64,000 nt of DNA, taken from assembly GCA_028583605.1 (NCBI GenBank), contig CM053328.1, positions 29,175,578 to 29,239,577 of the forward strand. The letters are read 5' to 3'. Positions 22,441 through 33,927 of the stretch are shown piece after piece. The notes below the pieces were generated by a model. The model ran no database searches and was not told the origin of the DNA. It saw only the letters and a program-made list of their open reading frames with translations. The translations under genes and the position numbers were made by a program. The stretch is from Dastarcus helophoroides (Eukaryota; Arthropoda; Insecta; Coleoptera; Bothrideridae). Position 1 is the stretch's first letter; each line of letters starts with the position of its first letter.

Positions 22441-23344
22441 TTGAATCTATGTTTTTTGCTAATTACATTGGTAAGTAAATTAGGTAGTATTTGTTTAAAA
22501 GAGGAACTGTTTAGAATAAATCGTCATAATTACATTTTGGACTTTTGAGATTAGAGAATGCTGAAAAATCTATATATTTTGAACACATTAATATACTAGG
22601 AGATATTAATAAAAACACGGTTTACTTGCAGTTTATACAAGTAAATCATATCAGATTGTAGCCCAGGAATTGTTCACACGAGCCAAGTTGGGGCAGGTCG
22701 TTAGTCGTATAATAAAGTTAGAATCTTGGAAGAACTATATTAAAGCATAACTAACAAAATTTAATCGAAAATACAAAACAAAAACTCATTTCTACAATAT
22801 TAAATAATCAACCTGAAATCACCTAAAATCATGCAAGAACTCGAACAACTCTAATTGTATAATTCATTTCATTAAGTACTAGGAAAATTATTAATTGTAA
22901 GTTTACTGAGTTTAAAGTTATACCCGTGAAATACAAGTGCATACTTTTCAAACTTATTAAATTGTAGCGTCCACTATTGTTAAAACCTTAAGCGTCGTAA
23001 AGTTTCTTCGGATTAAACATCGCAGAAGTTCTCGAAATTATTTAATTCACTGTCTCGTTATAAACAAAATTATATACAGAGGCTATTAATTTAAAGTTAA
23101 ATTAAAACCGTTGTGCAAAGTTTTGCAGATAACAAATTTACGTCCTACGTATTTCTTAGGGAGCTCGTTTTTAGTTGCAAAACGAATTACAATTTTGCGC
23201 CATATTAATTGAACTGGTGATAAGTTAATTAACAGAGGAGCTGTTTGTCACAATGAGACAGAGGTATCATCGAATAAAATCTCATTTTTTAAAATATTTT
23301 GAATAAAGAGTTATAATTTCGAGAAGAAAATCTGCATGTTTTTT
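22441..23344. other. Non-genic AT-rich sequence
   Basis: No supported coding, splice or repeat feature. Confidence 0.35.
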
Positions 23345-25010
23345 TTTTAAATTTAGCCCACTCGTATGGAGCAACCCCATTATGCCTTCAAAGCACTGCT
23401 AGTAGGATGCGAAAACGAGGATAGATGGCGATAAACCGCCTTCTTAAACAAGAATAGGTTGTAATTTTTGGAGAAAATTCCTTTTGGTAACGAGTTCCAT
23501 AGCTTGGAAGTTCTACAGAAAAAAAAGTCTTCGTAGACAGAAGTCCTCACTGTGTCAAGATGGACCCCACAAGAATTTGCTGCCTCCGACAGTCTTGTAT
23601 GCCTCAAAAATTTTGCCCTTCTGAGGATCAACCCTATTAGTTCCTGCAAGTATCTCCCATGATAGTACTTGTGGAAAAATGACAAGTCACCAACCATCCG
23701 CCTGTGCTCTAGTGGCTCAAGCAATTAGGCGAATCTCTCTTCTTTGAATTGAATCCAAAAAGTGTGCTTTAAGGCTGAACTTCAAATATGAGACAAATAT
23801 TCTAGTGTTAGCCTAACTTGAGCTTTGTATCGTGAGACTAGCTAATGAGATATAAAGTACCTTTTAGCTCTAAAAAAAAGCCTAACTTCTGAGAGGTGGA
23901 TTTGGCAATGGCGCGCACATGATCGTCCCAAGAGAAGTTAGGGCTCGCATTTACTTCTAGGAATTAGATCCCATCGGAAAAAATTTACCGTCCATTAGTA
24001 TGTTTGATGCATTATCCGTTGATGTTTTCTTAGAGAAAACATAGGCCTCAGTTTTTAAAGCGTTGAAGTTGACCAGATTTTATTTAACCCATTTCAGAAT
24101 GATTTCGAGATCCCGATTAATCATTTCTATCTGCTGTTTCCTTAGTCGACATAAAATAGCAGCGGATAATGGTTTTGCGGAGAAAAAAGGTGACACCAGG
24201 CTATTATCATCTACGTAGCTGTATATCGGGTTGGAAGTAGAAGCTAAGAGATTGTTGATGTGTAATAAAAACAGAGTAGGCGACAGGACAGACCTCTGAA
24301 GAATCCCTGCATTAATCGCAAATATCTCGGATGAGATGCCATCGACGACGACTTGAAGAGATCTGTCAGAGAAAAAATTGAATATCAAATAACAAAGTCC
24401 AGGAGGAAGACCATAAGATATTAATTTGGCAAGAAGAGATCGGTGCCAGACTCTGTCAAAGACAATGCCACAATCATAACCTCACCATGTTTTTCCACAG
24501 CTGAGTTATAGATATGAGTAGATTGCCAGTTGAGCGTTGTTGTCTGAAACCTTATTGCCTGTCCAAGATGATTCTATTCTTCTCCAGATATTTAAGAATC
24601 TCGATGTTGATAATCTTTCCATCACTTTAGATATAACGGGCAACAAAAAATATGCGATAGTTGTTAGCCAGATTCCTTTTTCCCCTTTTAGGGACAGGCT
24701 GCACCCATGTTAGGGAAAACGCCTTTAATGTAAGAGAGTGTAAAGAATTTGCTTAGGAAGGAGTCAACTCTAAAGCACACTTCTTAAGAACAATAGCGGG
24801 GATACCATCAAGGCCAGAAGCTTTCGAGGTCTCTAGCTCGAGTGCGTTGTCTCAAAACAACTGCAGGCATCGAAGTGCCAACCTTAGGTGGATTGGGTGG
24901 TTCTGTGTCTCGAGAATCGAAGTTGGAACTTTCGGTAGACGTTAAGGCTAGCATGTCAGCCTTTTTCTTGGAAGTAGTTGCAGTATTGTTATTGCCATCG
25001 AGTAAAGTTT
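23345..25010 (-). pseudogene. Jockey-like LINE, 3' half, inverted copy
   Basis: Same family as 17880-21095, opposite strand. Reading from 25010 down gives the pre-RT segment (NNNTATTSKKKADMLAL, ASGLDGIPAIVLKK), a broken motif A region, SDRSLQVVVDGISSEIFAIN, a degraded motif B (ILQRSVLSPTLFLL) and motif C as YSYVDDNSLV. The C-terminal region (24388-24080) includes the block with DLEIILKWVK, and the tail lies at 23724-23380 (LSFFHKYYHGRYLQELIGLI). Many stops lie between them. It overlaps the plus copy over the RT and also supplies the C-terminus that copy lacks. Confidence 0.85.
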
Positions 25011-26620
25011 ACTTTTTCCGAAAATTTTTCTGTTTAATTTTGAAATTTTTAATTTTCTTCTGTCTGGCTTGCGAAGTAAAACCAACACTGAAGGAATACA
25101 GACAGGATACTACGTGATCTTATCAGATATCGCCAAATAGTGCACAGCTGCGGCATATCTCTGCAATGCAATCACATCTGAAATAAAACATTGTTAAGGT
25201 ATAACATTTCGATAAGCAAGAAAGATAAAAACTTGCAAATAATTAGGTAGGATTTTGTCTTCTGGTATTGTGAAATTTTCGCTAAGCAAATGATCTTTCA
25301 AAATGAATAATACCAAGCGAAATAAATTAAATATAACTGTCTCAGAATAACATTACCAACATTATAATGTTTCCTTTATAAGAAATCATAAAGTTGAAAA
25401 TTTTCCAGTATTCCAATTAGGAAAAATATATGAATTTTAATTAATAAGAAATTAAAAGTCAAAATTCAAATAATTAAAGGAGGAAAATCGTATTCAAGCC
25501 GAATTCGCTTTTGGGGATTCATCGATGGAAATACATAAAGAGAAATCGGTTAAAATTGTGGGAGGGTCCTTTCATGGAAACTCTGCAATTTAAATTTTAC
25601 AAAATTTATTTCTTTTGCAGCTTTCTAATAAATTAATTAGACATTCATACAATGCGAATAATTATAATCTCGCTCATTCAAAGCATAATTATTTGGGCGG
25701 TAGATTATAACTGATTGTAAGCGATTTCTTTCGCATAAATCAAATAAAGTGTGCCACAAGTGTTGATACAAAAAGCAAAAAAGGACAATCCAATGCATTA
25801 TAAATTTCCACACAATATCTCGGAGATTTTGCGGAAAGAAAACAGAATCTAGGAAAAATGGCTAGACCAACGGATTCATTCAAGACATGAGTAATTTACT
25901 TTCTAGTGGCACGTTCCTTGCTTAATTTCGCTCTCGACGTTTTGAAAAATTGTAATTGCTTTATCTTCTTGCAATAGATTGGCCACTTGGGGTTTTTACG
26001 TGACATGATTTCGAGTGGAATTGTGTTGTAGTGTTTTGTTTCAATTGTAGATAGCGCCCGATCCTTTTTCGGATCTTCGACAGCAAGTTAGCCACGACAC
26101 AAACTCAAATGGACATGTTTTTTACTAAATCGTTGTAATTACAAAACAGGCAAGTCTTGCAGAGTAAAGTAATTAGTCTTTTTTGTCCACAATTTATAAA
26201 TAAAATCAAATTTTGATTTCAAATTCAAAACTCGATTGAAAGAGCTTGTTACTGAAAAAACGTGAACATTTCGTGTTAATGTCAAATTACAAAAAAAACT
26301 GGAATTCAATAAAATGAAATTCTCGAGTTTTTGAACTTGACATCTAAGTTGTTAGAGAAAATCAAAAAATTTATGTCGAAAAAAAGTTGAAACTTCAAAA
26401 AAACATTTAAATTTGAAGTAGAAATTTTAATAATGTTAAAGTAGCCATTGAAACGGTAAACTCCAGTTTGTGAAAAACGAAACAAAAACTCAAATTTTAG
26501 AGTTCGAAAAAATTTGAAATTTGGAGATTAGGACATACTTTAGTTTCCAAAATTGTTACTGCTTGAAATCCCAGCTTAATTTGATCCGCCACTGGAAGTT
26601 GGTAGATTAAAATCTAAAAT
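25011..26620. other. Non-genic AT-rich sequence
   Basis: No coding motif, exon or repeat end recognised. Base composition becomes more A-rich towards 26200-26560. Confidence 0.35.
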
Positions 26621-26773
26621 ACGGGGGTATATCAAATATGAACCGGAATTTCTATCATGTCGCCATGAGGGCGTCGGGAGTGCGCATACTCTTAAGACAT
26701 GTAAGGTGGGAATATCACATGACTTCCTGCGTTCAAGCGAGTTGCGTTCTCGCCGTTCGTCAGCTGTTAATAC

Positions 26774-27800
26774 AATGAGTGAGGAAGAGGTTCATCCGCA
26801 CCTTGCGCAGAGCATTATTATTTAATTTCTTGCCGTTGAAAGTGTTAGGTCCGCTTCGTAGACTAGAAGCACAGTTTGGGAATACTTGTTTGAAGAAAAC
26901 TCAAGTGTATGAATGGCACAAAAATTTTTTGGAAGGACGAACTTGAGTTGAAAATGAACCCTATGCCAATCGTTCTCAGACCAGTGTGACTGAGGACAAA
27001 TTTAACGCTGTTTAACGCCCTTTGGAAAGTGATCGCCGTTTAACTAATGGTGGAATTGCAGCTGAGATAGGAATAAGCTTTGGAAGCGCTCAATCCATCA
27101 TTACAGATGAGCTGACGTTTCGAAAAATTTCTGCCTGGTGGGTACCTCGTGTTTTGACTGTAGAACAAGAACAAGAACGTCTGGAGAATTTGTCAGCGCC
27201 ATCTTGGACGTTTTCAAAGTGAAGGTGATCGTTTTTTGCAACGTATCATTACGTGTTATTAGACTTGGGTCCATCATTACACCCCTAAACAAGCAAGCAT
27301 GGAGTGGAAACGAAAGGGGGAAGGTGCCCCCATCAAGACAAAAACTCGCCTCTTAGCTGGAAAGGTTATTGCGACAGTGTTTTGGGATTTTAAAGGAGTT
27401 GTGCACTTCCACTTTCTGCATGAACGTCGTGCGGTTAATGCTGCCTACTACTGCCAGCTATTGGATGAAGCAAAACGTGCATATCGGCGGACTGGGCGCG
27501 TATTTTTGGTCAGAAATATGATTTTGTTTCACGACAATGCCCGCCCTCACTCAGTCAATCTGTCACATCAAAAATTAGAGGAAATGTATGGGGCAACATT
27601 AGAACAGCCTCCTTATAGTCTCGACTTATCACTATGCGATTTAGTTTGGGCCACTAAAAGAAGCTCTAGGAAGTAAGCGATTGTGTGATGATGCTGCTGT
27701 TGAGAAATTTGTACGCAATTGGATGCAAACATGCCTCAATTCTTTTTATAATGATGGAATTAAAAAACTCCCAATCCGTTGGGAAAAATGCATAGCAAAG
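26774..27800 (+). pseudogene. Mariner transposase (D,D34D), inactivated
   Basis: The frame starts ATGAGTGAGGAAGAGG and proceeds through stops and frameshifts. Recognisable parts are VYEWHKNFLEGRT, SDRRLTNGGIAAEIGISFGS and WWVPRVLTVEQEQERLENL. Next come TWVHHYTPKQASMEWKRKG next to the first catalytic site, HDNARPHSVN with the second aspartate, and YSLDLSLCD with the third. Exactly 34 residues separate the last two aspartates, the mariner D,D34D spacing. The YSPDLSPCD consensus is altered, and the triplet before TWVHHY is a stop. Length with gaps corresponds to the usual ~345 residues. Confidence 0.9.
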
Positions 27801-27859
27801 TAAGAATATTGTGTAGAAAAATAGTTAATAACTTTCATATATGTATCTTGTACCAATAA

Positions 27860-28103
27860 GTTTGGTGGAAAGGACTGGTCCTTGGTTATCTTCAAAAATT
27901 GAAATACAGAACTTGTCCCTTGAAACCAAGAAAGATTAAAAAACACAACAAAGGTTGCTCTAACGCGTTTCGACAACCAAGCTGTCATCTTCAAAGAGAA
28001 AATCAGCAGATGACAGCTTGGCTGTCGAAACGCCTTAGAGCAAGCTTTGTTTTGTTTTTTAATCTTTCTTGATTTCAGGGGACAAGTTCTTTATTTCAAT
28101 TGA
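27860..28103. repeat. Dispersed palindrome family, copy 3 (full palindrome)
   Basis: The reverse arm starts TTTGGTGGAAAGGACTGGTC and the forward arm ends TTTATTTCAATT, head to head around a short centre near 27990. It is flanked by the 8-bp direct repeat ACCAATAA (27852-27859 and 28104-28111) inside the mariner 3' region. The forward arm lacks the outermost 40 bp or so present in the reverse arm. Confidence 0.88.
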
Positions 28104-28179
28104 ACCAATAAATTTTTAAAAATAAATTCCAGTGCATATTTGATTTACCCCCGTTACTATGTCTGTAAGTTTATCTTTC

Positions 28180-30380
28180 TTTATTTTAATTTCAAATTTT
28201 GATTTTTTTTCAGTAATATGATTTTTTGGAAACTACTTTAATCTTCCAATGCCCACTTTTTTATAAACCATGGATTTCACGCTTTCACTTTTTACTATAT
28301 TTCCTAAAAATAAAATTTCAATTCTGTTTTTTAAAGAAATATTCATTTCTTTTGAAATTTTGTTCAGAAAGATGTACTTTTTTCAAAATTTCGAAAAAAT
28401 TTTTACTGGTATTGTTTCCCAAATTTTCTACCTCAACATTCATGCCAATTTTTAACTTTTTTCAAAAAATTGTGTCTTCAATTAAACTAGAAATTTTGCA
28501 CTTTAGGAAGCTTAAGTTTATTTTAAAATTTTATAGCCAAATGTTAATTTTTTTCTCTAAATTTCAAGTTTATATTTTTAATTTTTGTATTGTTAAGTGA
28601 AAGTTCAGGAAAATTCATTTTAATATAAATGGATGAATTTTTACAGACTTTTCTTCTAGTTAAAAAAAGGAAATTGTTAACAATTTCTGGAGATACCAAT
28701 TTTCATTTAAAAAAATGGAAAAAAAAGTCAACCGTTTAAAAAGAGTCAAAATTCAAAATGTTGGTGAAATGCAAAATTAAAATAAATTGTAACACTTGAA
28801 GAAAGTTGAAATTAAACAAATCAAACTTCTTAAAAATCTAAATTTTGGGAAAAGTCAATATTTTGACACAAAGGGAAAATTTTGGAACAAGGTTTAATTT
28901 TTAGAAATCTAAATACAGACAAACCTCCTTACAACGAACCTCCACATACCGAATTCCTCTATATAACAAACTTTTTACAGAACACAGCATTTTAAGTAAA
29001 TTTACCACATAAAACTACTTCCATTTAACAAACGCAATACCGACCATCCAATACAGCGAATTTTTAAACCAAGATTTTGCAAGGTTTAATTAGTTTTTAA
29101 ATGCACCGTTCAGAAAAATTTCTTAATTTTTGAGATACCTATACTAACGACTTTTCAAGGTTTAATTAGCTCTTAATAGCATTCCGTTAAGAAAAAGTTC
29201 TTCATTTTGGGATATTCCATGCTAATGACTTTGCCTGTTTGCACAAAAAGCTGATTTCTTGTGCCAGAAGATTTAGAGGTGTAAAATTGCAAAAAAATGT
29301 CGAAGAAAAAGCTTTAATGACCAGCGATAAAGTTCAAATGATCAATAGTGTAATAATAAGGGTTTAAAAAAAATCACATCGCCAAATCGCCATAAACTTT
29401 TAAATCCCTGCTAGCGTATGAACTTTTACATATGATTTGTGTATTTTTAATTTAACCTCTCTATAACGAAAACCTCTCTATAACGAATTTTGTTGTAGGA
29501 TTTAGGAATTCGCTGTAGGGGATTTGACTGTATCTTCAAACTAAAAAGGTTAAAATAAAAAAAAACCGAGATCGAAAAAATCTAAGTTCTGTAAAAAGTA
29601 GAAATGAGAAAATATCGAAATTATCAAAGAATAAATTAAAAATTGTGAGAATTCGACCATTTCTAAAAACTGAAATTTTTAAAAAGTGGAAAATCGTAAT
29701 AAATTCGAATGTTAAAAATAATTCTAAATTTTGAAATAAAATCAAAATTTTGAGAAACTCGAAATTTTGAAAGCCAAATTTAAAAGAAAGTGATATTTAA
29801 AAAAAATTGAGATTTTCAAATAAGTCAAGGAATTTTAAAAACGTAAACATGTTAAAAAAGTCGAAATTTTTAAGAAACTCGAAATTTTGAAACAAACTCA
29901 AAATGTTTCAAAGTTTCGAAATTAAAAAAAGCGAAATCTAAAAAAGTCATAATTTTGAAGAAGGTCCGTGAAAAATTGAAATTTTGCAAAAATATCGTAA
30001 TTTAATTAAACAGGTAATGTAAAATAAAAAATGTCAAATTCATCGAATTTTTTAAAAAAGGCTAAAATTTTTAAAAAAATCTCGAAATTTCCAAAGAAAT
30101 TGAAATGTCCAGAATTAAAAAAAAATCCTAGGCTTTGAAAGAAGATCGAAATTAATAAAGTCAAAACTTCCAAAAAGTCAAAATTTGTACAATAAGGTAA
30201 AATTTTGGTAAAAAGATGGAATTTTGCAACTTTCAAAAAAACTCGACCCCTTCAAACAAAAAAAAATTTTTTAATGTCAAAATTATCATAAAGATGATGA
30301 AGGCTTAAAAAACCGAAGTTTAAAAAAATCTTAATTTAGAAAAAGGTAGAAATTTTCAAAACAAACTTTGACAAATGACC
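28180..30380. repeat. AT-rich strand-biased low-complexity DNA with a polarity switch
   Basis: From 28180 to about 28620 the plus strand is T-rich (TTTCAAAATTTCGAAAA-type words in reverse); from about 28640 onward it is A-rich (AAAGTCGAAATTTT words). Frames such as 28226-28600 (+) and 29536-29745 (-) are rich in F, L, I and K purely from composition and should not be read as proteins. A less simple insert lies at about 28910-29520. Confidence 0.5.
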
Positions 30381-30393
30381 AATTAAATGTTCT

Positions 30394-30594
30394 GTAATTA
30401 AACAGTTAAACGTGCTTAAAATTGAAAATATGTACAACCGCAACCATAGACTAGTTTCGGCCTTCCTTGGCCTCGTCAGCATGGTACGGTGGTTGTATAC
30501 ACTTCCAATTTAAAGCCGTTAGTCAGTCGTATAAGTATCCAAGAGAGCAAACCTCCATTGGGTGACTTGTAACTGACTTTTAACTGTTTATTAC
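30394..30594 (-). mobile_element. Small element with inverted ends carrying a hammerhead
   Basis: GTAATTAAACAGTTAA (30394-30409) is inverted at 30580-30594 (TTAACTGTTTATTAC), bounding about 200 bp. The unit contains the hammerhead ribozyme and no ORF. Hammerheads of this minimal type occur in Penelope-like terminal repeats and in small retroelements such as retrozymes; which this is cannot be decided here. Confidence 0.55.
30433..30497 (-). ncRNA. Hammerhead ribozyme, canonical core
   Basis: The minus strand contains the full invariant core in order: CUGACGA (CUGANGA), stem II GGCC-AAGGAA-GGCC, GAAA, a minimal 2-bp stem III (AC-UA-GU), then the cleavage triplet GUC (site between 30449 and 30448). 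Stem I closes both sides: inner ACCAUG with UAUGGU (6 bp including one wobble), an internal loop ACCGU/UGC, then outer UACAACC with GGUUGUA (7 bp, perfect). The very short stem III is what is known for Penelope-associated minimal hammerheads, which cut best as dimers. All paired segments are intact, which is notable among so many decayed repeats. Confidence 0.9.
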
Positions 30595-30639
30595 GCAAAC
30601 ATTTTCGCTACATGCTAATTGAAGCATTACTCTCTGCTG

Positions 30640-31744
30640 AGATAATAAGCCTTGTACAAACTTTGACTTTCACTTTTGAAAACGTCCAAAGATTAAGAGA
30701 CTAAATTTTGAAAAACATCAAAATTTTGTCATAACGTTGAAATTTAAAAAAAATTGTCAATCTTCTAATAAATTCGCCAGTTTTAAAAAAAGAAAGTTCA
30801 AAAATCCAAAATTTTGAAAAAATACAAATTTTCAAAGTTAAATTTAAAAAAAGAAAAGATGGAGTTTTCAAATGAAAACATTTTTAAAATAAGGCAAATT
30901 TTGAAACAGTTGACATTTTAAAAAAGTTGGTATTGTGTGTAAAATAACCAAAATCAAAGTTACGTAAATTGTGGAGGGTGCTTAAATAAACAATGTGGAT
31001 GTTGTTTTTTGTTCTTTCAGATCTTAGACGCTTCTGCAGATAATTCCTAGGCAACAGCCCGCAAAAAGTCTTACATTTTATGACGGAGGGAGGGCACAAA
31101 GGCCTGTTGGTTCCTAGCTATGCCACTAGGTTACTTGAAATTGTAGATACAAAATAAGCTCCTTCATATATTTTCTGTATCTTCTTTGGGGCAATCTATA
31201 ACAGATTGCCAATCTTTAACAGAAGGTTACTGAAAATTAGAATTGTGAAAGGAGTAACTGGCAAAGAAAAAGCCAATAAAACAGGAACAGAAGCTCCTCT
31301 GCATACTTCAACATTATTCCAGATGTATTTCCAGGCAAATATTTTATACAAAAGGCATAGATAAATTATTATCAGCGTCATATCACATCATTTAATTTCG
31401 TCATTGTCATGATACGGTACTAGAGGCAATTACTCATAATAATTTCGCTGACCAAGTCTTGGGTAACAGCTAGTAGCTACATATTTTTGAAAAGCCCTAA
31501 TTAAAATTATGCGGCAAAAAAATGATATGGACAATGTTTAGTTTAGCAAATTTGATTAAAACCTTAATTATTTTTATTAACTAGCACTTCACTGATGAAT
31601 TACAACATGGATTGAAGAAATAAGATTTCCTAAATCGGTGAATATTCTAAAACAAAAATAACCATGACTTTGACGCAGGAATATTCCGTGCGCAAAAAAA
31701 TAGGACAGTAGAATAAAAACCGATGCACTCTAATTTTAGTATTC
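30640..31744. other. AT-rich non-genic sequence
   Basis: 30640-30930 continues the A-rich tract style. Minus frames at 30884-31099 and 31196-31381 show no domain and no clear splice pair. Around 31640-31740 the sequence is unique but featureless. Confidence 0.35.
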
Positions 31745-32010
31745 TCTAAAAATGATTTTTGAGGCATACAAGACAGTCGGAGACAGCGAATTCCTGTGCG
31801 GTCCAACTTGAGGAAGTAAGGACTTCTGTCTACGCAGACTCTTTTTTCTATAAAACTTCCAAGCTATGGAACTTGTTACTGAACGGAATTTTTCCCAAAA
31901 ATTAGAACCTATCCTTGTTTAAGAAGGCGATTCATCGCCATTTATCCTTGTTTCCCCATCCTGCTCGCAGTGCTTTGAAGGCAAAATGGGTATGCCCTTT
32001 GCAAGTGAAT
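31745..32010 (+). pseudogene. Jockey-like LINE C-terminal tail (decayed)
   Basis: Comparison with 54240-54470 shows the same block in several frames: AYKTVGDSEFLCG, then a tail including AMELVTERNFSQK and the SQCFEG end before the 3' untranslated GGGTATGCCC. Only the final ~85 codons remain. The next LINE fragment, from a different family, starts within 100 bp. Confidence 0.65.
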
Positions 32011-32099
32011 TGAACTGGAATGAGTACAATATTATGTAACTTCTAATGAGAGCAGTGCAAAGGGTAAGAAACAAAGGTTTAAATTATTTTAATTTAGTG

Positions 32100-32990
32100 A
32101 AGTCCAGGTCCTGAAGGGCCTGAGACAAGGATGTTGCATTTTCCCAAAACTTTAACAACTTGGAAAAAAAATGTTGTGGAATGAGCATTCAAATTAACGA
32201 TGACGTGTGTTTGTATACTCTTCAGTTTACTGAGGATCAGGTAATATGCGCAAATGCCGAAGATGACCTAGAATATATGACCCGCAAACTAAAGGAAGAG
32301 CACGAAAAATGGGGACTGCAGATGAATGTTCAAAAGACACAATACTTGTGTATAGAAGAGGACCCCATAAATATGCAAATAGAAAATAACGAAGGTATAG
32401 AAGGATGTGAGAATTATAAGCGTATTGGGATAACTTTTAGTAAAGAAGGAACGGACGATACAGAAATAAAATCTAGGATTAGCAGAGCTAGAACAATAAT
32501 AAAGGCGCTTGATAGATTACTATTAGTATGGAGCACTGAAACAGGAAAACAACGCAAAATGAGAATATATGACGCAATGACTAAGAGTAGGCTGGTGTAT
32601 GGATCTGAGACGTGGAGAGTAAGAGAACACCTAAAGAAAAAAATTGAAGCCACTGAAATGGATGCTTTAAGAAGAGCTAATAGAACATCAAGAGAGGGAA
32701 ACGAAATAATAAAGAAGCAGATGAAGTTGATAGAAACACTTGGAGAAAAACCAATTGATATGGTATAGATACTTACGAAGGATGAGAGAAGATTGCCAAA
32801 AAAATGATGAAATAGGTGCCAAAAGAAAAAAGGAAAAGAGAAAGGCCAAAAAGTTCATGGATACAGGGTGTGAGAAAATCAATAACTGAACGAGTTTTAA
32901 ATGATGAGAACTGCAAAAACAGAAGAGACTGGCAATTAGGCATCGGACAACGTCGAAGGACGTTCTAATCTGTAGTGAAGTCAATAAAAA
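32100..32990 (+). pseudogene. RTE-like LINE reverse transcriptase, 3' half
   Basis: The 202-residue frame (32160-32768) reads from just before motif C: CCGMSIQINDDVCLYTLQFT, then TEDQVICANAEDDLEYMTRK, the thumb WGLQMNVQKTQYLCIEED, YKRIGITF, and YGSETW followed by MDALRRANRTS. Active relatives have FADD at motif C; here it is FTED, so the first catalytic aspartate is lost. After the stop at 32768 frameshifted sequence continues with ERLPKK-like and RRSW-type basic segments to about 32990, ending the ORF. It is 5'-truncated. Assignment to the RTE-like group is by resemblance of this C-terminal block. Confidence 0.75.
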
Positions 32991-33927
32991 GAAATTGTTA
33001 ACTTTTAGATGCTAAAGTTAAACCTCAAATTATTTTAATGGATGATTACATGAAAACTCTTTTGTGTTATAGTACATTGTCCAGTTACGAAAATAAAACT
33101 GGAGGCTCCCTTGGCAATTTTACCCCAATTTTAAAGTCGATTGTTTGTTTTCACTTCCCACACATAAAATATGTTGGGAAAATAGAGCGAGAAATATTCA
33201 AGGTGTTGAAATTGCATCTATCCTCCGTATCACCCAATATTTTTCTCCATCACCTGGAAAATTTATAACATTATAAAAATATCTACTTTAGATTGGTATA
33301 TTCTCGCTCGATTACCAAGCTATCAACAATCTTTCATGAAAATGGTATTCCACGGAGAATTTTATTATTTGTTTGAATATAAAAACGGTAAATGCAAGCA
33401 ATGCTCTTTCCTTCACATATTGTTTTTTGACGAAACAATATGCATGCTGTCTCGGTCATTAAGTCGTTAATTGTGTCATTAATTCCAAGAGGAGATATAA
33501 AAATGAGTATGACACGAATAAGCGGTTAAGAATTTTTTAGTGCAAAGCTAGAAAGTGGTAAAAGATCAGATTTTTTGCTCAATCTTAAACCGGATCCACG
33601 TCAATGAAAATTTGTGTTGTGTGTTGCATTTTGAAATTTAAAAAACTTATTTTTCACTTAAATTCAATTATTTGGTGGTATTAAGATTGTTTCGTGTGCC
33701 TACTTTCTAAGCCATTTGTGGGCATCCTAAACTCCTTAAATACAGTGCGTGGTTTTTGTGACAAATACAATACGTAACACAAATTTGATGTGATTGCAGC
33801 TTTAGAATTGGAATTATTAATTTATAAAATACGAGAAAACGTTAAACGCTAACTCTTTAATGCTTTGTAGAAATCCCAAGAGGCAGCAATAAAAAACTCA
33901 AAGAAGCATCTAATATTTGATTAGACG
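32991..33927. other. Non-genic sequence upstream of a minus-strand exon end
   Basis: The plus frame at 33038-33268 has no motif. If 33928-34078 is a terminal exon, its 3' UTR would lie here; TTTATT-rich sequence is present, but I could not fix a polyadenylation site. Confidence 0.35.

Larger units (their letters stand above)
26621..28154 (+). mobile_element. Mariner transposon with both terminal inverted repeats
   Basis: The left TIR 26621-26651 starts ACGGGGGTATATCAAATATG. The right TIR 28124-28154, in reverse, starts ACGGGGGTAAATCAAATATG. They agree at about 28 of 31 positions. A TA dinucleotide sits at or within one base of each end. The span is 1534 bp; removing the 244-bp palindrome and one copy of its 8-bp flanking duplication leaves about 1282 bp, close to the usual size of a mariner. 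The transposase inside is broken. Confidence 0.9.

Noticed and set aside
28226..28600. 124-codon phenylalanine-rich plus frame
   Set aside because: Sits in T-rich low-complexity DNA; residues are only those encoded by A/T codons.
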